Shown here: in pieces, positions 8,642 through 17,833 of the stretch
Layout of the letters: each line of letters starts with the position of its first letter
Numbering within the stretch: the stretch's first letter is position 1
Assembly (NCBI RefSeq): GCF_016908975.1
Contig: NZ_JAFBEX010000005.1
Span: 236,576-300,575, forward strand
Reading direction: 5' to 3'
Length of the DNA stretch: 64,000 nt
From: Neobacillus cucumis
GTDB lineage: Bacteria; Bacillota; Bacilli; Bacillales; Cytobacillaceae
The notes under the pieces: generated by a model
Told to the model about the DNA's origin: nothing
The model's input: the letters and a program-made list of their open reading frames with translations, nothing else
Databases searched by the model: none
Made by a program: the position numbers and the translations under genes

Positions 8642-9772
8642 ATGAATCAACAGGAATTTGAGACATTCTTAATATCGATTCGTCGACATTTACATCAATA
8701 CCCAGAATTGTCGAAACAAGAATTTGAAACAACAAGGTCTATTGAAGGATGGCTTAAGGAACTAAATATCCCGATTCGAAACACAGAACTAGAGACAGGT
8801 GTTTTTGCTGATATAAAGGGAGGAAAACCAGGACCGATTGTAGCCATTCGTGCCGATATTGATGCACTGCCAATTGAAGAAAAAACAGGTCTTCCCTATG
8901 CTTCTAAAATAAAAGGAATCATGCATGCCTGTGGTCATGACTTCCACACTGCTGCTCTTATTGGTGCTGCACATCTTTTAAAAGAAAATCAATCACAGTT
9001 AAATGGTACAGTGCGCCTGATTTTTCAACCGGCCGAGGAGTTAGGGGGCGGAGCAAAGTATGTGATTGAGGATGGGCAGTTGGATGGAGTGGAGGCGATA
9101 ATAGGACTTCATAATAAACCAGACCTGCCAGTTGGTACAATTGGAATAAAAGAAGGACCATTGATGGCAGCTGTTGACCGTTTTCATATAGTTTTAAATG
9201 GCAAAGGCAGTCACGCGGCGCTTCCACAAAATAGTCATGATCCCATCGTTGCTGCAGGACAGCTAATCACAGCCTTGCAGACGGTTGTCAGCCGCAATGT
9301 TTCTCCACTTCAAAGTGCTGTATTAAGTGTGACGAAAATTACTGGAGGTAGTACATGGAACGTTATTCCGGGTGAAGTAAGCTTGGAAGGAACAGTACGA
9401 ACCTTTGATCCGATAGTTCGTGAAGAGGTGAAAGCAAGGTTTTACTCGATCGTAAATAGTATCGCTGCGGCTTTCACACAAAAAGTTGAGATTCACTGGT
9501 TTTCAGGTCCACCTCCACTAGTAAATCATCAATCGGTGACTGAAATTGTTGAAGGAGCAGCGATTGAACAATCCCTGAACGTCATTCATCCTGAACCATC
9601 TACAGCAGGTGAAGATTTTTCTTATTATCTTCTGCATATCCCCGGAACTTTTGCCTTTTTTGGTACAAATGGAAAAGAGGATTGGCATCATCCTGCCTTT
9701 ACTGTTGATGAATCCGCTCTTTTAAAAGCAGCTTATTTTTTATATGCAAGTGCAAGGAAATTATTAGATTAA
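8642..9772 (+). CDS. M20 family amidohydrolase / N-acyl-cysteine deacylase (SndA/HipO-like)
   Basis: A 376-residue M20D metallopeptidase of the hippurate hydrolase/N-acetyl-amino acid deacetylase type. Metal ligands are visible in 'MHACGHDFHTAAL' (Cys97, His99) and 'FQPAEELGGGA' (Glu pair), with a dimerisation domain containing 'SHAALPQNSHDPI'. It begins 18 nt after the acetyltransferase. In the known S-alkyl cysteine salvage route the deacetylase acts after mono-oxygenation to release cysteine or a precursor. Length and layout match B. subtilis HipO/YtnL; hippurate itself is not required as substrate. Confidence 0.87.
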   Translation: MNQQEFETFLISIRRHLHQYPELSKQEFETTRSIEGWLKELNIPIRNTELETGVFADIKGGKPGPIVAIRADIDALPIEEKTGLPYASKIKGIMHACGHDFHTAALIGAAHLLKENQSQLNGTVRLIFQPAEELGGGAKYVIEDGQLDGVEAIIGLHNKPDLPVGTIGIKEGPLMAAVDRFHIVLNGKGSHAALPQNSHDPIVAAGQLITALQTVVSRNVSPLQSAVLSVTKITGGSTWNVIPGEVSLEGTVRTFDPIVREEVKARFYSIVNSIAAAFTQKVEIHWFSGPPPLVNHQSVTEIVEGAAIEQSLNVIHPEPSTAGEDFSYYLLHIPGTFAFFGTNGKEDWHHPAFTVDESALLKAAYFLYASARKLLD

Positions 9773-9860
9773 CAGTTTACTAATTAATAACAATTAAGTA
9801 TATGATCCAAACGAAAAACGTTTCATTTATAAACTAAATCTATAAATAGGAGTGATTCGG

Positions 9861-10073
9861 GTGGGGAATATTCTTCGGGAAGCTGTGGAAAATAAGCGCA
9901 AAAAATTAATTGATAAACTGATTGCCTTTAATGTGTATAAAAAAGAAGATAAACATCTTTTTGAGTTATCTTTAACCGAATTAGAACATGAATATAAGGC
10001 ATTTAAATCTTTACAACATCCACATTGCAATTTCGGTTCCATTAAACTAACAAGTAAAAAAGCAAAATCATAA
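9861..10073 (+). CDS. FbpA-family small basic protein
   Basis: A 70-residue, lysine-rich protein of the Fur-regulated basic protein A family, with the family pattern 'LREAVENKRKKLIDKLI' followed by 'ELSLTELEHEYKAF'. GTG 9861 is chosen because TAGGAG lies about eight nt upstream; a GTG at 9852 overlaps that site. No convincing Fur box (GATAATGATTATC-like) was found upstream; instead there is a short inverted repeat AAACG-5-CGTTT near 9809. Function of the family is poorly known (iron-sparing adaptor in B. subtilis). Confidence 0.7.
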   Translation: MGNILREAVENKRKKLIDKLIAFNVYKKEDKHLFELSLTELEHEYKAFKSLQHPHCNFGSIKLTSKKAKS

Positions 10074-10113
10074 ACTTATTAACTATTTTAATAGAAGAAA
10101 GGGAGTTAAAATA

Positions 10114-10647
10114 ATGAGCAAAGTATTAATTATTTCTGGAAGTCCAACAGAAGAAACAAGATTAAATGGAGTTTTGCATGATGTTTTAAACCAATTTCGT
10201 GAAATTGGAATCCCTCCTGAAGTTATTAATGTTCGTCAGCTTCCATCAGAGGCTTTAATTCAGGCAAAGTTCAATCATGAAGAAATTATCGCGGCAAACA
10301 AAAAAGTAGAGGATTCGAATATTATCGTCATTCTGACACCGGTATATAAGGCTTCCTATTCCGGTGTGTTGAAAACTTACTTGGATCTCTTGCCGCAAAA
10401 TGGTCTAGAGGGTAAAATCATTTTACCGATTGCTGTTGGAGGAACCTTTGGTCACTTATTGATGATCGACTATTCACTAAAACCTGTATTTACTGCATTG
10501 GGAGCAACCCATATTTTAAAGGGAGCTTTTATCTTAGATAACCAAATCAAAAAATTAGGAAATAATCGCTATGAACTAGACCAAGAAGCGAAAAATCGAT
10601 TGGTTGCTTCCTTAAATAGCTTAAAACCTTCACTTTTAACTGTATAA
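10114..10647 (+). CDS. NADPH-dependent FMN reductase (SsuE-like)
   Basis: A 177-residue flavodoxin-fold FMN reductase. The phosphate-binding loop is 'SGSPTEETRLNGVL' near residue 8-21, and 'ILTPVYKASYSGVLKTYLDL' near 74-93 matches SsuE/azoreductase-type enzymes. It would supply reduced FMN to the luciferase-like monooxygenases of this cluster; these two-component systems need a separate reductase. It ends the sulfur cluster at a bidirectional terminator. Confidence 0.87.
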   Translation: MSKVLIISGSPTEETRLNGVLHDVLNQFREIGIPPEVINVRQLPSEALIQAKFNHEEIIAANKKVEDSNIIVILTPVYKASYSGVLKTYLDLLPQNGLEGKIILPIAVGGTFGHLLMIDYSLKPVFTALGATHILKGAFILDNQIKKLGNNRYELDQEAKNRLVASLNSLKPSLLTV

Positions 10648-10661
10648 AAGTATTCAATTAG

Positions 10662-10691
10662 AAAAGAGGCGATGAGGGCATCGCCTCTTTT
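10662..10691. terminator. Bidirectional terminator
   Basis: Perfect 12-bp stem AAAAGAGGCGAT / ATCGCCTCTTTT with A and T tracts on both sides, between the convergent reductase and EamA genes. Confidence 0.9.
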
Positions 10692-10699
10692 TAATGAGG

Positions 10700-11125
10700 T
10701 TATTGTAAAGCTGTTAAGATAACTCCAATGGCTATTAAAAATACCCCGATTCCGTTTACTAGACTAAGCTTCTCTCCGAAAAAGATGATGGCTAAAACAG
10801 TTGCAATAACCACACTAAGTTTATCAATTGGACCCACCTGTGACACTTTTCCAGTTTTTAAGGCTAAAAAGTAAAACAACCAGGATGTGGCACCGGCTAT
10901 ACCGCTTAAAACAATAAATAATAATGCTTTTTTTTGCCCGATAATCTCAGGGATTTTCCCTAAATTCCCCTGGAACATAACAACACCGATTAAAAAGATT
11001 GCCATGATGACGGAACGAATCGCAGTAGCGGTATTGGCATCAATATTTTGTAATCCTATCTTTCCAAAAATAGAAACTAACGCAGCTGATACAGCCGATA
11101 AAATAGCAAATAGTAACCAAGACAT
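10700..11125 (-). CDS. EamA family (DMT) transporter, single-domain
   Basis: A 141-residue, highly hydrophobic protein with about five membrane segments that corresponds to one EamA domain of the drug/metabolite transporter superfamily ('DANTATAIRSVIMAIFLIGV', 'GEKLSLVNGIGVFLIAIGV'). Single-domain members are common in Bacilli and act as dimers, so it is not necessarily truncated. ATG at 11125 follows GAAGAAGG. Substrate unknown. Confidence 0.8.
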   Translation of the reverse strand: MSWLLFAILSAVSAALVSIFGKIGLQNIDANTATAIRSVIMAIFLIGVVMFQGNLGKIPEIIGQKKALLFIVLSGIAGATSWLFYFLALKTGKVSQVGPIDKLSVVIATVLAIIFFGEKLSLVNGIGVFLIAIGVILTALQ

Positions 11126-11186
11126 TCATAACGACCTTCTTCCATTTTTATCTTATTTTATTATAGCTTATCACCATGTTCATAAA

Positions 11187-11220
11187 AAAACGCAAAGCAG
11201 GTACTCCCACTTTGCGTTTT
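11187..11220 (-). terminator. Terminator of the APC permease gene
   Basis: Stem AAAACGCAAAG / CTTTGCGTTTT; the A-tract at 11184-11190 reads as a T-tract on the minus strand, so it terminates the permease transcript. Confidence 0.85.
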
Positions 11221-11248
11221 TTTTATATTCAAAAGGTCTTGTAGACAT

Positions 11249-12637
11249 CTATCGATTTAATGTGGAATGCTTTATACCATAACTGAAATAGATTACTAAA
11301 CCAATTAACAGCCAAACGAAAAAGCTGATCCAAGTTAAAGCTGGAAGTTGAAGCACTAGGTATCCACATGATAAAAATGCGAGCAGCGGAATCCATGGAA
11401 CAAGAGGTACCCGGAATCCACGTTTTGGTGCTCCTTGTTTTTTACGTAGATATAAAATGCCAATAGAAACGGACATGAATGCGAAAAGCGTCCCAATATT
11501 TGTGAGTTCTGCCAACTTGCCGAGTGGGATCAAGCCGGAAAAAATGGAGACAAGGAGGCAGGTAATCCATGAGTTCACAACTGGTGTTTGTTTTTTCTTA
11601 TCTACTTTGGAAAATATTTTTGGCAGCAGTCCATCACGGCTAATCGCATAAAATAATCGGGTCTGTCCAAATACCATTACGGTTAAGACAGTCGTAATCC
11701 CTGCAATGGCTCCTAGTGAAATAAACCCAGCTACCCAATCTTGGTGGATATAATTTAAGGCAAATGAGACAGGATTTTTCACATCAAGCAGTTGATATGG
11801 AACGATACCGGTTAGAACAGCAGAGACAGCAACGTATAAAAGCGTACAAACTAAGAGGGAAGCAATGATCCCAATTGGCATATTTCGCTGCGGGTTCTTC
11901 ACTTCTTCTGCTGCGGTTGAAACGGCATCAAAACCAATATAGGCATAAAATGCTGTTGCAGCACCAGCAGTTACCCCGGAAAATCCAAATGGCATGAAAG
12001 GTGTCCAGTTATCAGGCTTCACATACCAAGCCCCAACGGCTAGAAAAATAATGACAACGGCCAATTTAATGATAACCATTAAGGTATTAAAACGTGCCGA
12101 ATGTTTGACCCCTTTAGTTAAAAGAAACGTGATAATAAATGTAATGAAGATAGCCGGTGCATCTACATATGTTCCATTTGCTGGATTAAATGCACTAGAG
12201 AGGGCTTTTGGTACGTGAATCCCGAATCCAGCGATCAGTCCTTGGAAATACCCGGACCACCCACTTGCGACTGAAGCGGATGCAAACCCGTATTCAAGAA
12301 TTAAATCCCACCCTAAGATCCATGCAATGAATTCTCCGAATGTTGCATAGCTATAGGTGTAGGCGCTCCCGGCAACAGGAACTGTTGAAGCAAATTCTGC
12401 ATAGCACAGTGCGGCGAATACACAAACTAAACCTGAAAGAATAAAGGATAAAATAAGTGCAGGACCGGCATGCTCAGCTGCGGCAACCCCTGTGAGAACA
12501 AAAATCCCTGTTCCTACAATGGCTCCAATCCCAAGCATAGATAAATCAAAGGCACCAAGTTCCTTTTTTAAGGAAACATCTTTTTTTCCAGCTTCATTTA
12601 TTAAATCCTGAATGGATTTTTTTCTAAAAATCTCCAT
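11249..12637 (-). CDS. APC family amino acid permease (cationic amino acid transporter type)
   Basis: A 462-residue, 12-helix amino acid permease of the APC superfamily, YfnA/CAT type. The first helix carries the hallmark 'GIGAIVGTGIFVLTGVAA', and helix 6-7 'AFYAYIGFDAVSTAAEEVKNP' is typical of the CAT group. An in-frame extension to 12766 exists, but ATG 12637 is preceded by AGAAGGGA at proper distance and gives the usual N-terminus 'MEIFRKKSIQDL'. It imports amino acids in symport or exchange; no operon partner. Confidence 0.88.
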   Translation of the reverse strand: MEIFRKKSIQDLINEAGKKDVSLKKELGAFDLSMLGIGAIVGTGIFVLTGVAAAEHAGPALILSFILSGLVCVFAALCYAEFASTVPVAGSAYTYSYATFGEFIAWILGWDLILEYGFASASVASGWSGYFQGLIAGFGIHVPKALSSAFNPANGTYVDAPAIFITFIITFLLTKGVKHSARFNTLMVIIKLAVVIIFLAVGAWYVKPDNWTPFMPFGFSGVTAGAATAFYAYIGFDAVSTAAEEVKNPQRNMPIGIIASLLVCTLLYVAVSAVLTGIVPYQLLDVKNPVSFALNYIHQDWVAGFISLGAIAGITTVLTVMVFGQTRLFYAISRDGLLPKIFSKVDKKKQTPVVNSWITCLLVSIFSGLIPLGKLAELTNIGTLFAFMSVSIGILYLRKKQGAPKRGFRVPLVPWIPLLAFLSCGYLVLQLPALTWISFFVWLLIGLVIYFSYGIKHSTLNR

Positions 12638-13192
12638 AAGTACTTCCCTTCTAAAAACTCTTATTAATATCAAAATTGTGAAAAAATTAAGAATGAAAAT
12701 AGCGCGAAAAATGTCGAAAGAAAAATCAACGAGTCTAATAATATAATTTATTTTAAAAAAAATCAATATTCTTTAAAAAGAAATTATATAAATTTTTTAA
12801 TTTAATTGATATGATTTAGAGGGGAAAGGAAAACAATAAATTTATAAAAAGTGTCCATAACATGTTAAAAAATTGATACAAATGGGTAAACACATTATAG
12901 AAATATCTACATAGAGTTTATACATCAGTTCACATTATTGACATATTTATTCAATTTTTTTTATTCATATTTCGACAATAATAGAGATGGTTCTACGGTG
13001 ATTCTCCAAAACTTTGATCACATTTATTAAATAATGCATGAATTTTGTAAATTGGAGTTATAAATAGTCGTTTTTTTAGAATTTCTTTTAAATAATATGT
13101 TTGCTACAATAGATAACACAACTACTTAATTCGATGCTATATGTTTATGAAATGACATTAAAATACATGATCCCTGAGAGGAGAGGTATATT
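12638..13192. other. AT-rich intergenic region, no gene seen
   Basis: About 555 bp of very AT-rich sequence between the divergent permease and a tiny ORF. No frame with a credible ribosome site was found. A TACAAT at 13105-13110 could be the -10 box for the short ORF at 13193. Otherwise nothing is recognised. Confidence 0.5.
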
Positions 13193-13285
13193 ATGGTATT
13201 CAAAGCAAGATTATGGAGAATCTTAACTAAGAATCAGAAAATAAGATTATTAAAGCAAAAAGCTACTTATAAATCAGTTGTTTAG
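13193..13285 (+). CDS. Small basic peptide, 30 aa, unknown
   Basis: A 30-codon ORF with an excellent ribosome site (GAGAGGAGAGG seven nt before ATG) and a GC-rich terminator-like hairpin right at its stop. The peptide is strongly basic (Lys/Arg-rich, 'KARLWRILTKNQKIRLLK') and amphipathic. The tight packaging of RBS, short frame and terminator suggests a genuine small gene or a regulatory leader RNA. No family is recognised. Confidence 0.5.
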   Translation: MVFKARLWRILTKNQKIRLLKQKATYKSVV

Positions 13286-13314
13286 GGGCCTTGGCATGAA
13301 GGGGCCCTTTTATT
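13283..13314 (+). terminator. Terminator-like hairpin after the 30-aa ORF
   Basis: GGGCC (13286-13290) pairs with GGCCC (13303-13307) with flanking A-T pairs and a following TTTTATT. Confidence 0.6.
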
Positions 13315-13456
13315 ATGAAATTATAGTTTGGACAAACCTTTTTTTAGTTCTGCTATAAAAAAGGACAGGGAGTTATGTCGCTTTTCCTTAATAAAATGTT
13401 AATCAGGAGAATAAAATCTTAAATTAGTGGGGGTAGTTTATACGGAGGAGGCTAAT

Positions 13457-14254
13457 ATGAATGATGTCTTTGCACAAACTGCTCGATTTGAACACCGTTT
13501 TTGGCTTCAAATATTAGGGGATCATTCTAGATTTATTTATGAAGCCCTTGTACCGGTTCAAGAAAAGGAAATTAAAAAGGCATCCCAATTTATTCGTATA
13601 TTTGACACTCTGCTTGAGAGGGCAAAATCTGCTGATTTGAGTTCAATAACCGTGGAAGCTGAAAAAGAGGTGATAAATCTACGAGAATTTAAATTAGAAT
13701 TGCTTAACAAACACCTTATTGGAAAAATTAAAATTCATCTTTCACCTACTTTTATCAATCATATGGTCAATGAATTAGAGGAGTATGTCCGAATTTTGAG
13801 CCATCTTAAGGAAGGAAAAGTGCCGCCAATTTATCATGAGCTCCATCATCATCTCGTATGGTTATTGGATGCTGCTGGTCATTCAGAAGCGATTTCCTCT
13901 AATTTAGATGGGGTTGAAAAGAAGTTGAAAGAGAAAAGTAATCTATTTACGAAGAGCTTTGAAGAGTTTTACCTGAAGGCTGTTGAATTAGCAGGTTATC
14001 TAAGAACAAGTTTGACTACATTTCCAGCTTTAACAAAAATGAATGTAGACGCCCAGTTGGAAATTAAGTTATTTCAAAACTTTTTACTTGAAATTGAAGA
14101 ACTTGAACTAAGTAAGCAAGCATTAGGGACATTTGCCCCGCTAATGGCGGATCATATGTTTCGGGAAGAATGTTATTACCTGATGAAATTGGCAGAATCG
14201 GCAAGTATTGAACCACCCAATTGTGATCCTACTAAACCTAGACTTCAGGAATAA
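13457..14254 (+). CDS. DUF2935 domain-containing protein
   Basis: A 265-residue all-helical protein of the DUF2935 family found in Bacilli and Clostridia. Two homologous helical halves are apparent: 'ARFEHRFWLQILGDHSRFIYEAL' at the start and a second beginning near residue 125. Conserved His/Glu residues in both halves ('EHRFW..DH', 'HELHHHLVWLLDAAGH', 'MADHMFREECYY') resemble a di-metal ferritin-like bundle. ATG 13457 follows GGAGGAGG; an upstream GTG lacks a site. Function is not established. Confidence 0.8.
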   Translation: MNDVFAQTARFEHRFWLQILGDHSRFIYEALVPVQEKEIKKASQFIRIFDTLLERAKSADLSSITVEAEKEVINLREFKLELLNKHLIGKIKIHLSPTFINHMVNELEEYVRILSHLKEGKVPPIYHELHHHLVWLLDAAGHSEAISSNLDGVEKKLKEKSNLFTKSFEEFYLKAVELAGYLRTSLTTFPALTKMNVDAQLEIKLFQNFLLEIEELELSKQALGTFAPLMADHMFREECYYLMKLAESASIEPPNCDPTKPRLQE

Positions 14255-14265
14255 AGGTGCTTATC

Positions 14266-14310
14266 AAAAAAGGGCGTACCCAAGCTACGATATTTGGGTA
14301 CGCCCTTTTT
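14266..14310. terminator. Strong bidirectional terminator
   Basis: A 17-bp stem (left arm 14266-14283, core GGGCGTACCCAA; right arm 14294-14310) flanked by A and T runs, between the convergent DUF2935 and GH27 genes. Confidence 0.92.
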
Positions 14311-14321
14311 AGAGTATCATT

Positions 14322-16322
14322 TTAAGCTGTTTTAACAATTTTACCTTCAATAGAGGTAGCGTTGGAATGGTCTCTTCTAATCCTCAAGGTAGTAACAATG
14401 AAAACAAAAATTACAAATCCTGTCAAAAGAGCAATTAGCTGAATCGTTATTTGGTTGCTAGCTGATTGCACTTCAATAGATTGTTCACTTTCACCGACAC
14501 TATTCTTTGCCGTTACGACATAAGCATAGTTGGTTTTGGCAGTAGTAGATTTATCCACATAACGTGGAGCCTTGATATTCGTTGCAATCGGTTGATAGCT
14601 TTCGAAGCCAAATATATTTACTTCTTTGCGATAGACGGTATAGGATGAAGCCCCTACTGATGGGTTCCATGTTAGTGAAACCGTATTATTTTTCTTATTT
14701 ACTATAACCCAGTCTGGCGCAGTTGGGGCAGTTGTCATTTTTGTATGGAAGGAATAAATCCCTATCTGTGTTTCCGTTCCACCTATGACTGATGATACTT
14801 TCCAATAGTAGGGTGTATCCTTTTCAAGGTCCTTTACCTTTGCAGAAGTGGAAGTAACAGTACGGTCAACAACCACTTTTGTCAAATCAGGATCTGTTGC
14901 CACTTGTACATGATAGCTGTCCGATTTGGATATTGCACTCCAGCTTAATGTAATACTTGAAGGATTTATCTCTGAAGCGCCGTTAATCGGTGAAACTGTA
15001 AGTGTGGAAGAGGGAACCACATGTATCATATGAGAAGCATGTGTAGCCAGATTGGCTTTGAAACCTGACTCACTCTCACCTAAATCTTCGTGGCTCCACC
15101 TATCATGTACCATTGCCGGACCGTCAAACCCTAAATCCGTCCAGTTAACCATTACCTTTTGGGCAGATGAACCGGTATTAAAGAGGGCAACGTTGTACGA
15201 GCCATCTGACAGTTCTTGATAAAATACCTCGGAGTTAGCCGTTTTAAATAACCTTTTTCCTGCAACACCGCTTTGGTTAACTCCAATTATTTCGTCATTT
15301 GTTAAAAGGCTGATTCCATAATCATCTAGTTTCGTAAGGTCACTTCCAATGACGAAATGAGAGGACGCAATTGCCCATAGTGATACATAGGAGCGTTTTT
15401 CATTACCAGTTAGTCCATCTCTACTGCCGTTTGCAACATTAAGTGAGTCAAAATCATTCCAGCCACCCGCTCCAGCATGAGGCTGCCACTTTGCGGCATG
15501 ATTGAATCTTCTAACGACATGTTCCCAATCGGTAAGGGTGGGTTTTCCATAGCTTTCCACATCATGATCTGTCCGCCAGCCATTTGCTACCTTCTGCCAA
15601 GTCGAAATATGATTGATATCAAGGTTATTGGATAACTCCACATGGATAGCTCTTCCAGTTTTTTTCAATGCTTTAGCCCATGCCTCAATATCTGGAATAT
15701 CCTCGTTTCGAACTCCATCAATTTTAAGATAATCTACTCCATAAGAAGCAAACAGTCTAGCCCATGAATCGACATACTCCTGTGCCCCTCGCTTTGAATA
15801 ATCGATGGAATACATATTATCAAAATTAAAACTGACTTTTTGTCCCTTACTAAAATCTACAATATCTTTTGCATGGTAGGGGGTACCCTCAATGGGGGTA
15901 TTTTGGTCAATGGCCCCTTTGGGAATTCCGAGAGTGATATATAGACCAAATTTCAATCCTTTTTTATGAATGTGGTCTCCAAGGGCTTTCATTCCATGTG
16001 GAAATTTCTTAGGATCAACCACCCATCTTCCATATTTATCGACATGAGTGGTCCAATTAAGTTGATAATAATCATCTAAGTTTACATATTCATAACCATG
16101 AGCCTTAAATTTGGCTGCTATAATATCAGCCGCAGCTTTTATATTTTGCTCTGTCGGTTTCTTACGAATAGAACTCCAGCTGCTCCATCCCATAAACGGA
16201 CGTCCAGATAAATTGTTATAGGAAGAAGCCTCTGTAACTTCTGGCTCTATAATTGAAATGGATAAAATACCAGTGAGCATGATGGAGAAGGAGAATACAG
16301 TTGAGATGATTTTCTTTAGCAT
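14322..16322 (-). CDS. Secreted GH27-like (alpha-galactosidase type) glycoside hydrolase with FnIII domains and C-terminal membrane anchor
   Basis: A 666-residue exported protein. Residues 1-32 form a signal peptide. The barrel starts at 'RPFMGWSSWSSIRKKPTEQN' (41-60), matching the GH27/GH36-clan 'GWNSW' start. 'YLKIDG' places the likely nucleophile at Asp202, and 'WRTDHD' supplies a likely acid/base around Asp252-Asp254. A beta domain follows, then two fibronectin type III-like domains ('INPSSITLSWSAISKSDSYH', 'NNTVSLTWNPSVGASSYTV'), and finally a hydrophobic segment near 630-650 with a basic tail, so it is probably membrane-anchored rather than free. No LPxTG is seen. The start has GAGGAGG. 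It may release terminal alpha-galactosyl or related residues from plant glycans; specificity is not provable here. Confidence 0.8.
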   Translation of the reverse strand: MLKKIISTVFSFSIMLTGILSISIIEPEVTEASSYNNLSGRPFMGWSSWSSIRKKPTEQNIKAAADIIAAKFKAHGYEYVNLDDYYQLNWTTHVDKYGRWVVDPKKFPHGMKALGDHIHKKGLKFGLYITLGIPKGAIDQNTPIEGTPYHAKDIVDFSKGQKVSFNFDNMYSIDYSKRGAQEYVDSWARLFASYGVDYLKIDGVRNEDIPDIEAWAKALKKTGRAIHVELSNNLDINHISTWQKVANGWRTDHDVESYGKPTLTDWEHVVRRFNHAAKWQPHAGAGGWNDFDSLNVANGSRDGLTGNEKRSYVSLWAIASSHFVIGSDLTKLDDYGISLLTNDEIIGVNQSGVAGKRLFKTANSEVFYQELSDGSYNVALFNTGSSAQKVMVNWTDLGFDGPAMVHDRWSHEDLGESESGFKANLATHASHMIHVVPSSTLTVSPINGASEINPSSITLSWSAISKSDSYHVQVATDPDLTKVVVDRTVTSTSAKVKDLEKDTPYYWKVSSVIGGTETQIGIYSFHTKMTTAPTAPDWVIVNKKNNTVSLTWNPSVGASSYTVYRKEVNIFGFESYQPIATNIKAPRYVDKSTTAKTNYAYVVTAKNSVGESEQSIEVQSASNQITIQLIALLTGFVIFVFIVTTLRIRRDHSNATSIEGKIVKTA

Positions 16323-16512
16323 AGAGGCCTCCTCTTAAAAATCTTGAACTCAATAAATGCTACCAAAAGACATATAATTCTATATTAATATATAAATCGC
16401 TTTCTTTTAATGAACAATATGTTCCAGTTGATTTCCAAATCCCTTTTTAGGCAGAACAATGGACAAAATGATTACATAATGTAGTGGTATCAATAAGTGA
16501 AGGTGTAAAAAG

Positions 16513-16761
16513 ATGCGATATACAGCGGAAATTCCAATTCAACCCATCATTGGTCAAGCATGGACGGGTAAACATGTTGTCTTACTTCATTGTACAATTG
16601 ATAATCAGTTTATGAATCTATATAAAAGTTTTCATGCACCCATTGAACCTCCCCGCCAAAATTGTGCAGAGACCTTATCTCAGTTACTGAGTATTGGCTA
16701 CCATATTGCAGCCATTACCCCGCTATCTCCATATCAAATTCAGTATTTGCTAGTACTATAA
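16513..16761 (+). CDS. Hypothetical protein, 82 aa
   Basis: An 82-residue ORF with GAAGGTG upstream and a terminator downstream, so plausibly expressed. It has two Cys, no clear membrane segment and no recognised family ('IPIQPIIGQAWTGKHVVLLH'). It stands alone between two minus-strand genes. Confidence 0.5.
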   Translation: MRYTAEIPIQPIIGQAWTGKHVVLLHCTIDNQFMNLYKSFHAPIEPPRQNCAETLSQLLSIGYHIAAITPLSPYQIQYLLVL

Positions 16762-16775
16762 TCGATAAAGTCAAC

Positions 16776-16810
16776 AAAAAAAGAAGGCTGATTATCAGTC
16801 CTTCTTTTTA
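16776..16810. terminator. Bidirectional terminator
   Basis: AAAAAGAAGG-CTGA pairs with TCAG-t-CCTTCTTTTT around a short loop, between the 82-aa ORF and the convergent regulator gene. Confidence 0.8.
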
Positions 16811-17740
16811 ATAGGTTTCAAAAATAACTTTCCCTGTATTGGAAGTATCATAATCCCCTAATGAGTTAATTTCTGATTGAAAAGAGGGGGATGATAATAT
16901 TTCCATTACTGTCCTAATAAGCTGCTCTGTTTTGGGGGTTTTAATAATAACCAGGTCATACTGTTCGGTTACTAATGGTATAAAATCTATTCCTACCATT
17001 TTTGCAGCTTTTTCAATTCCAACTCCTACAGCAGCTTTTCCAGAAGATACAGCGGAAGCAACACTTAAATGGTTTGTTTCTTCGTTTTCATAACCATTTA
17101 TGCTTCTAGAGGGAATTTCGTTTATTCTTAATTGTTCATCGAGAAGAATTCTTGCACCTGATCCTCTTTCTCTATTAATCATGATTATATCGTCACGATG
17201 AAAATCAGACCAAGATTGTAGATTTAATGGATTGCCCTTTTGTACGTATAATCCTGCTTTTCTTGAGAGAAGATTGATTAAGATAAAAGGATAACCAACT
17301 AAAATTTTCCGGATATAGGGCAGATTATATTCACCTGTATCTCCATCAAACAGATGCAAGCTAACGATATCGCATTCACCACTGTACATAGAGATAAGGC
17401 TGTTTAAACTTCCTGTATATGATCTTAAAGACTTATACATTGAATTTTTCTCAATGTGTTTTCCCAGTATATCCAAAACGATGTCTTGCCCGCTTATGAC
17501 AATCTTATTATTCTTTATTTCGTTAACTTGATGGGCTGTATCCGGGGCTGATCTTAAATTATTTTGATTTGTTTTATGATTAGCTATAAAATTGTCAAGG
17601 TCTTTTGACGCAATTCTCATTTGCCTCCCAACACGGAATATTGGCAGCTCGCCTTTTTTCACTAGATCATAAAGGGTTAATTTGGACACCTTTAAAAGCT
17701 GTGAAACCTCCTCAATCGTATAGGAAAGCTCATTTGACAT
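16808..17740 (-). CDS. Excisionase-type HTH plus molybdate-like PBP regulator (YvgK-like)
   Basis: A 310-residue regulator. Residues about 5-55 form a MerR/excisionase HTH ('SYTIEEVSQLLKVSKLTLYD..GELPIFRVGRQMRI'); the rest is a periplasmic-binding-protein-like domain of the COG1910 type, with 'SGQDIVLDILGKHI' and 'MINRERGSGARILLDEQL'. Such proteins sense molybdate or a related oxyanion or cofactor. The start is moved to ATG 17740, seven nt after GGAGGG; an ATG at 17746 abuts that site. It is divergent from modA across a 32-bp perfect palindrome, so it very likely controls modAB. B. subtilis has the same YvgK-ModA-ModB arrangement. Confidence 0.82.
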   Translation of the reverse strand: MSNELSYTIEEVSQLLKVSKLTLYDLVKKGELPIFRVGRQMRIASKDLDNFIANHKTNQNNLRSAPDTAHQVNEIKNNKIVISGQDIVLDILGKHIEKNSMYKSLRSYTGSLNSLISMYSGECDIVSLHLFDGDTGEYNLPYIRKILVGYPFILINLLSRKAGLYVQKGNPLNLQSWSDFHRDDIIMINRERGSGARILLDEQLRINEIPSRSINGYENEETNHLSVASAVSSGKAAVGVGIEKAAKMVGIDFIPLVTEQYDLVIIKTPKTEQLIRTVMEILSSPSFQSEINSLGDYDTSNTGKVIFETY

Positions 17741-17833
17741 GTACATCCCTCCAACCCTTATTTTAACTACTACTTGTCCGAAAGTATATTCTTTAAAGAA
17801 TTTGTCAAAAAGTGAGATTTGTTCTATTCATTT

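Noticed and set aside
9773..9860. Fur box before the FbpA-like gene
   Set aside because: No match to the 19-bp inverted repeat could be found; only AAACG/CGTTT symmetry near 9809.
10887..11282. 131-residue plus-strand frame over the EamA gene
   Set aside because: Antisense to a hydrophobic transporter gene and crosses a terminator.
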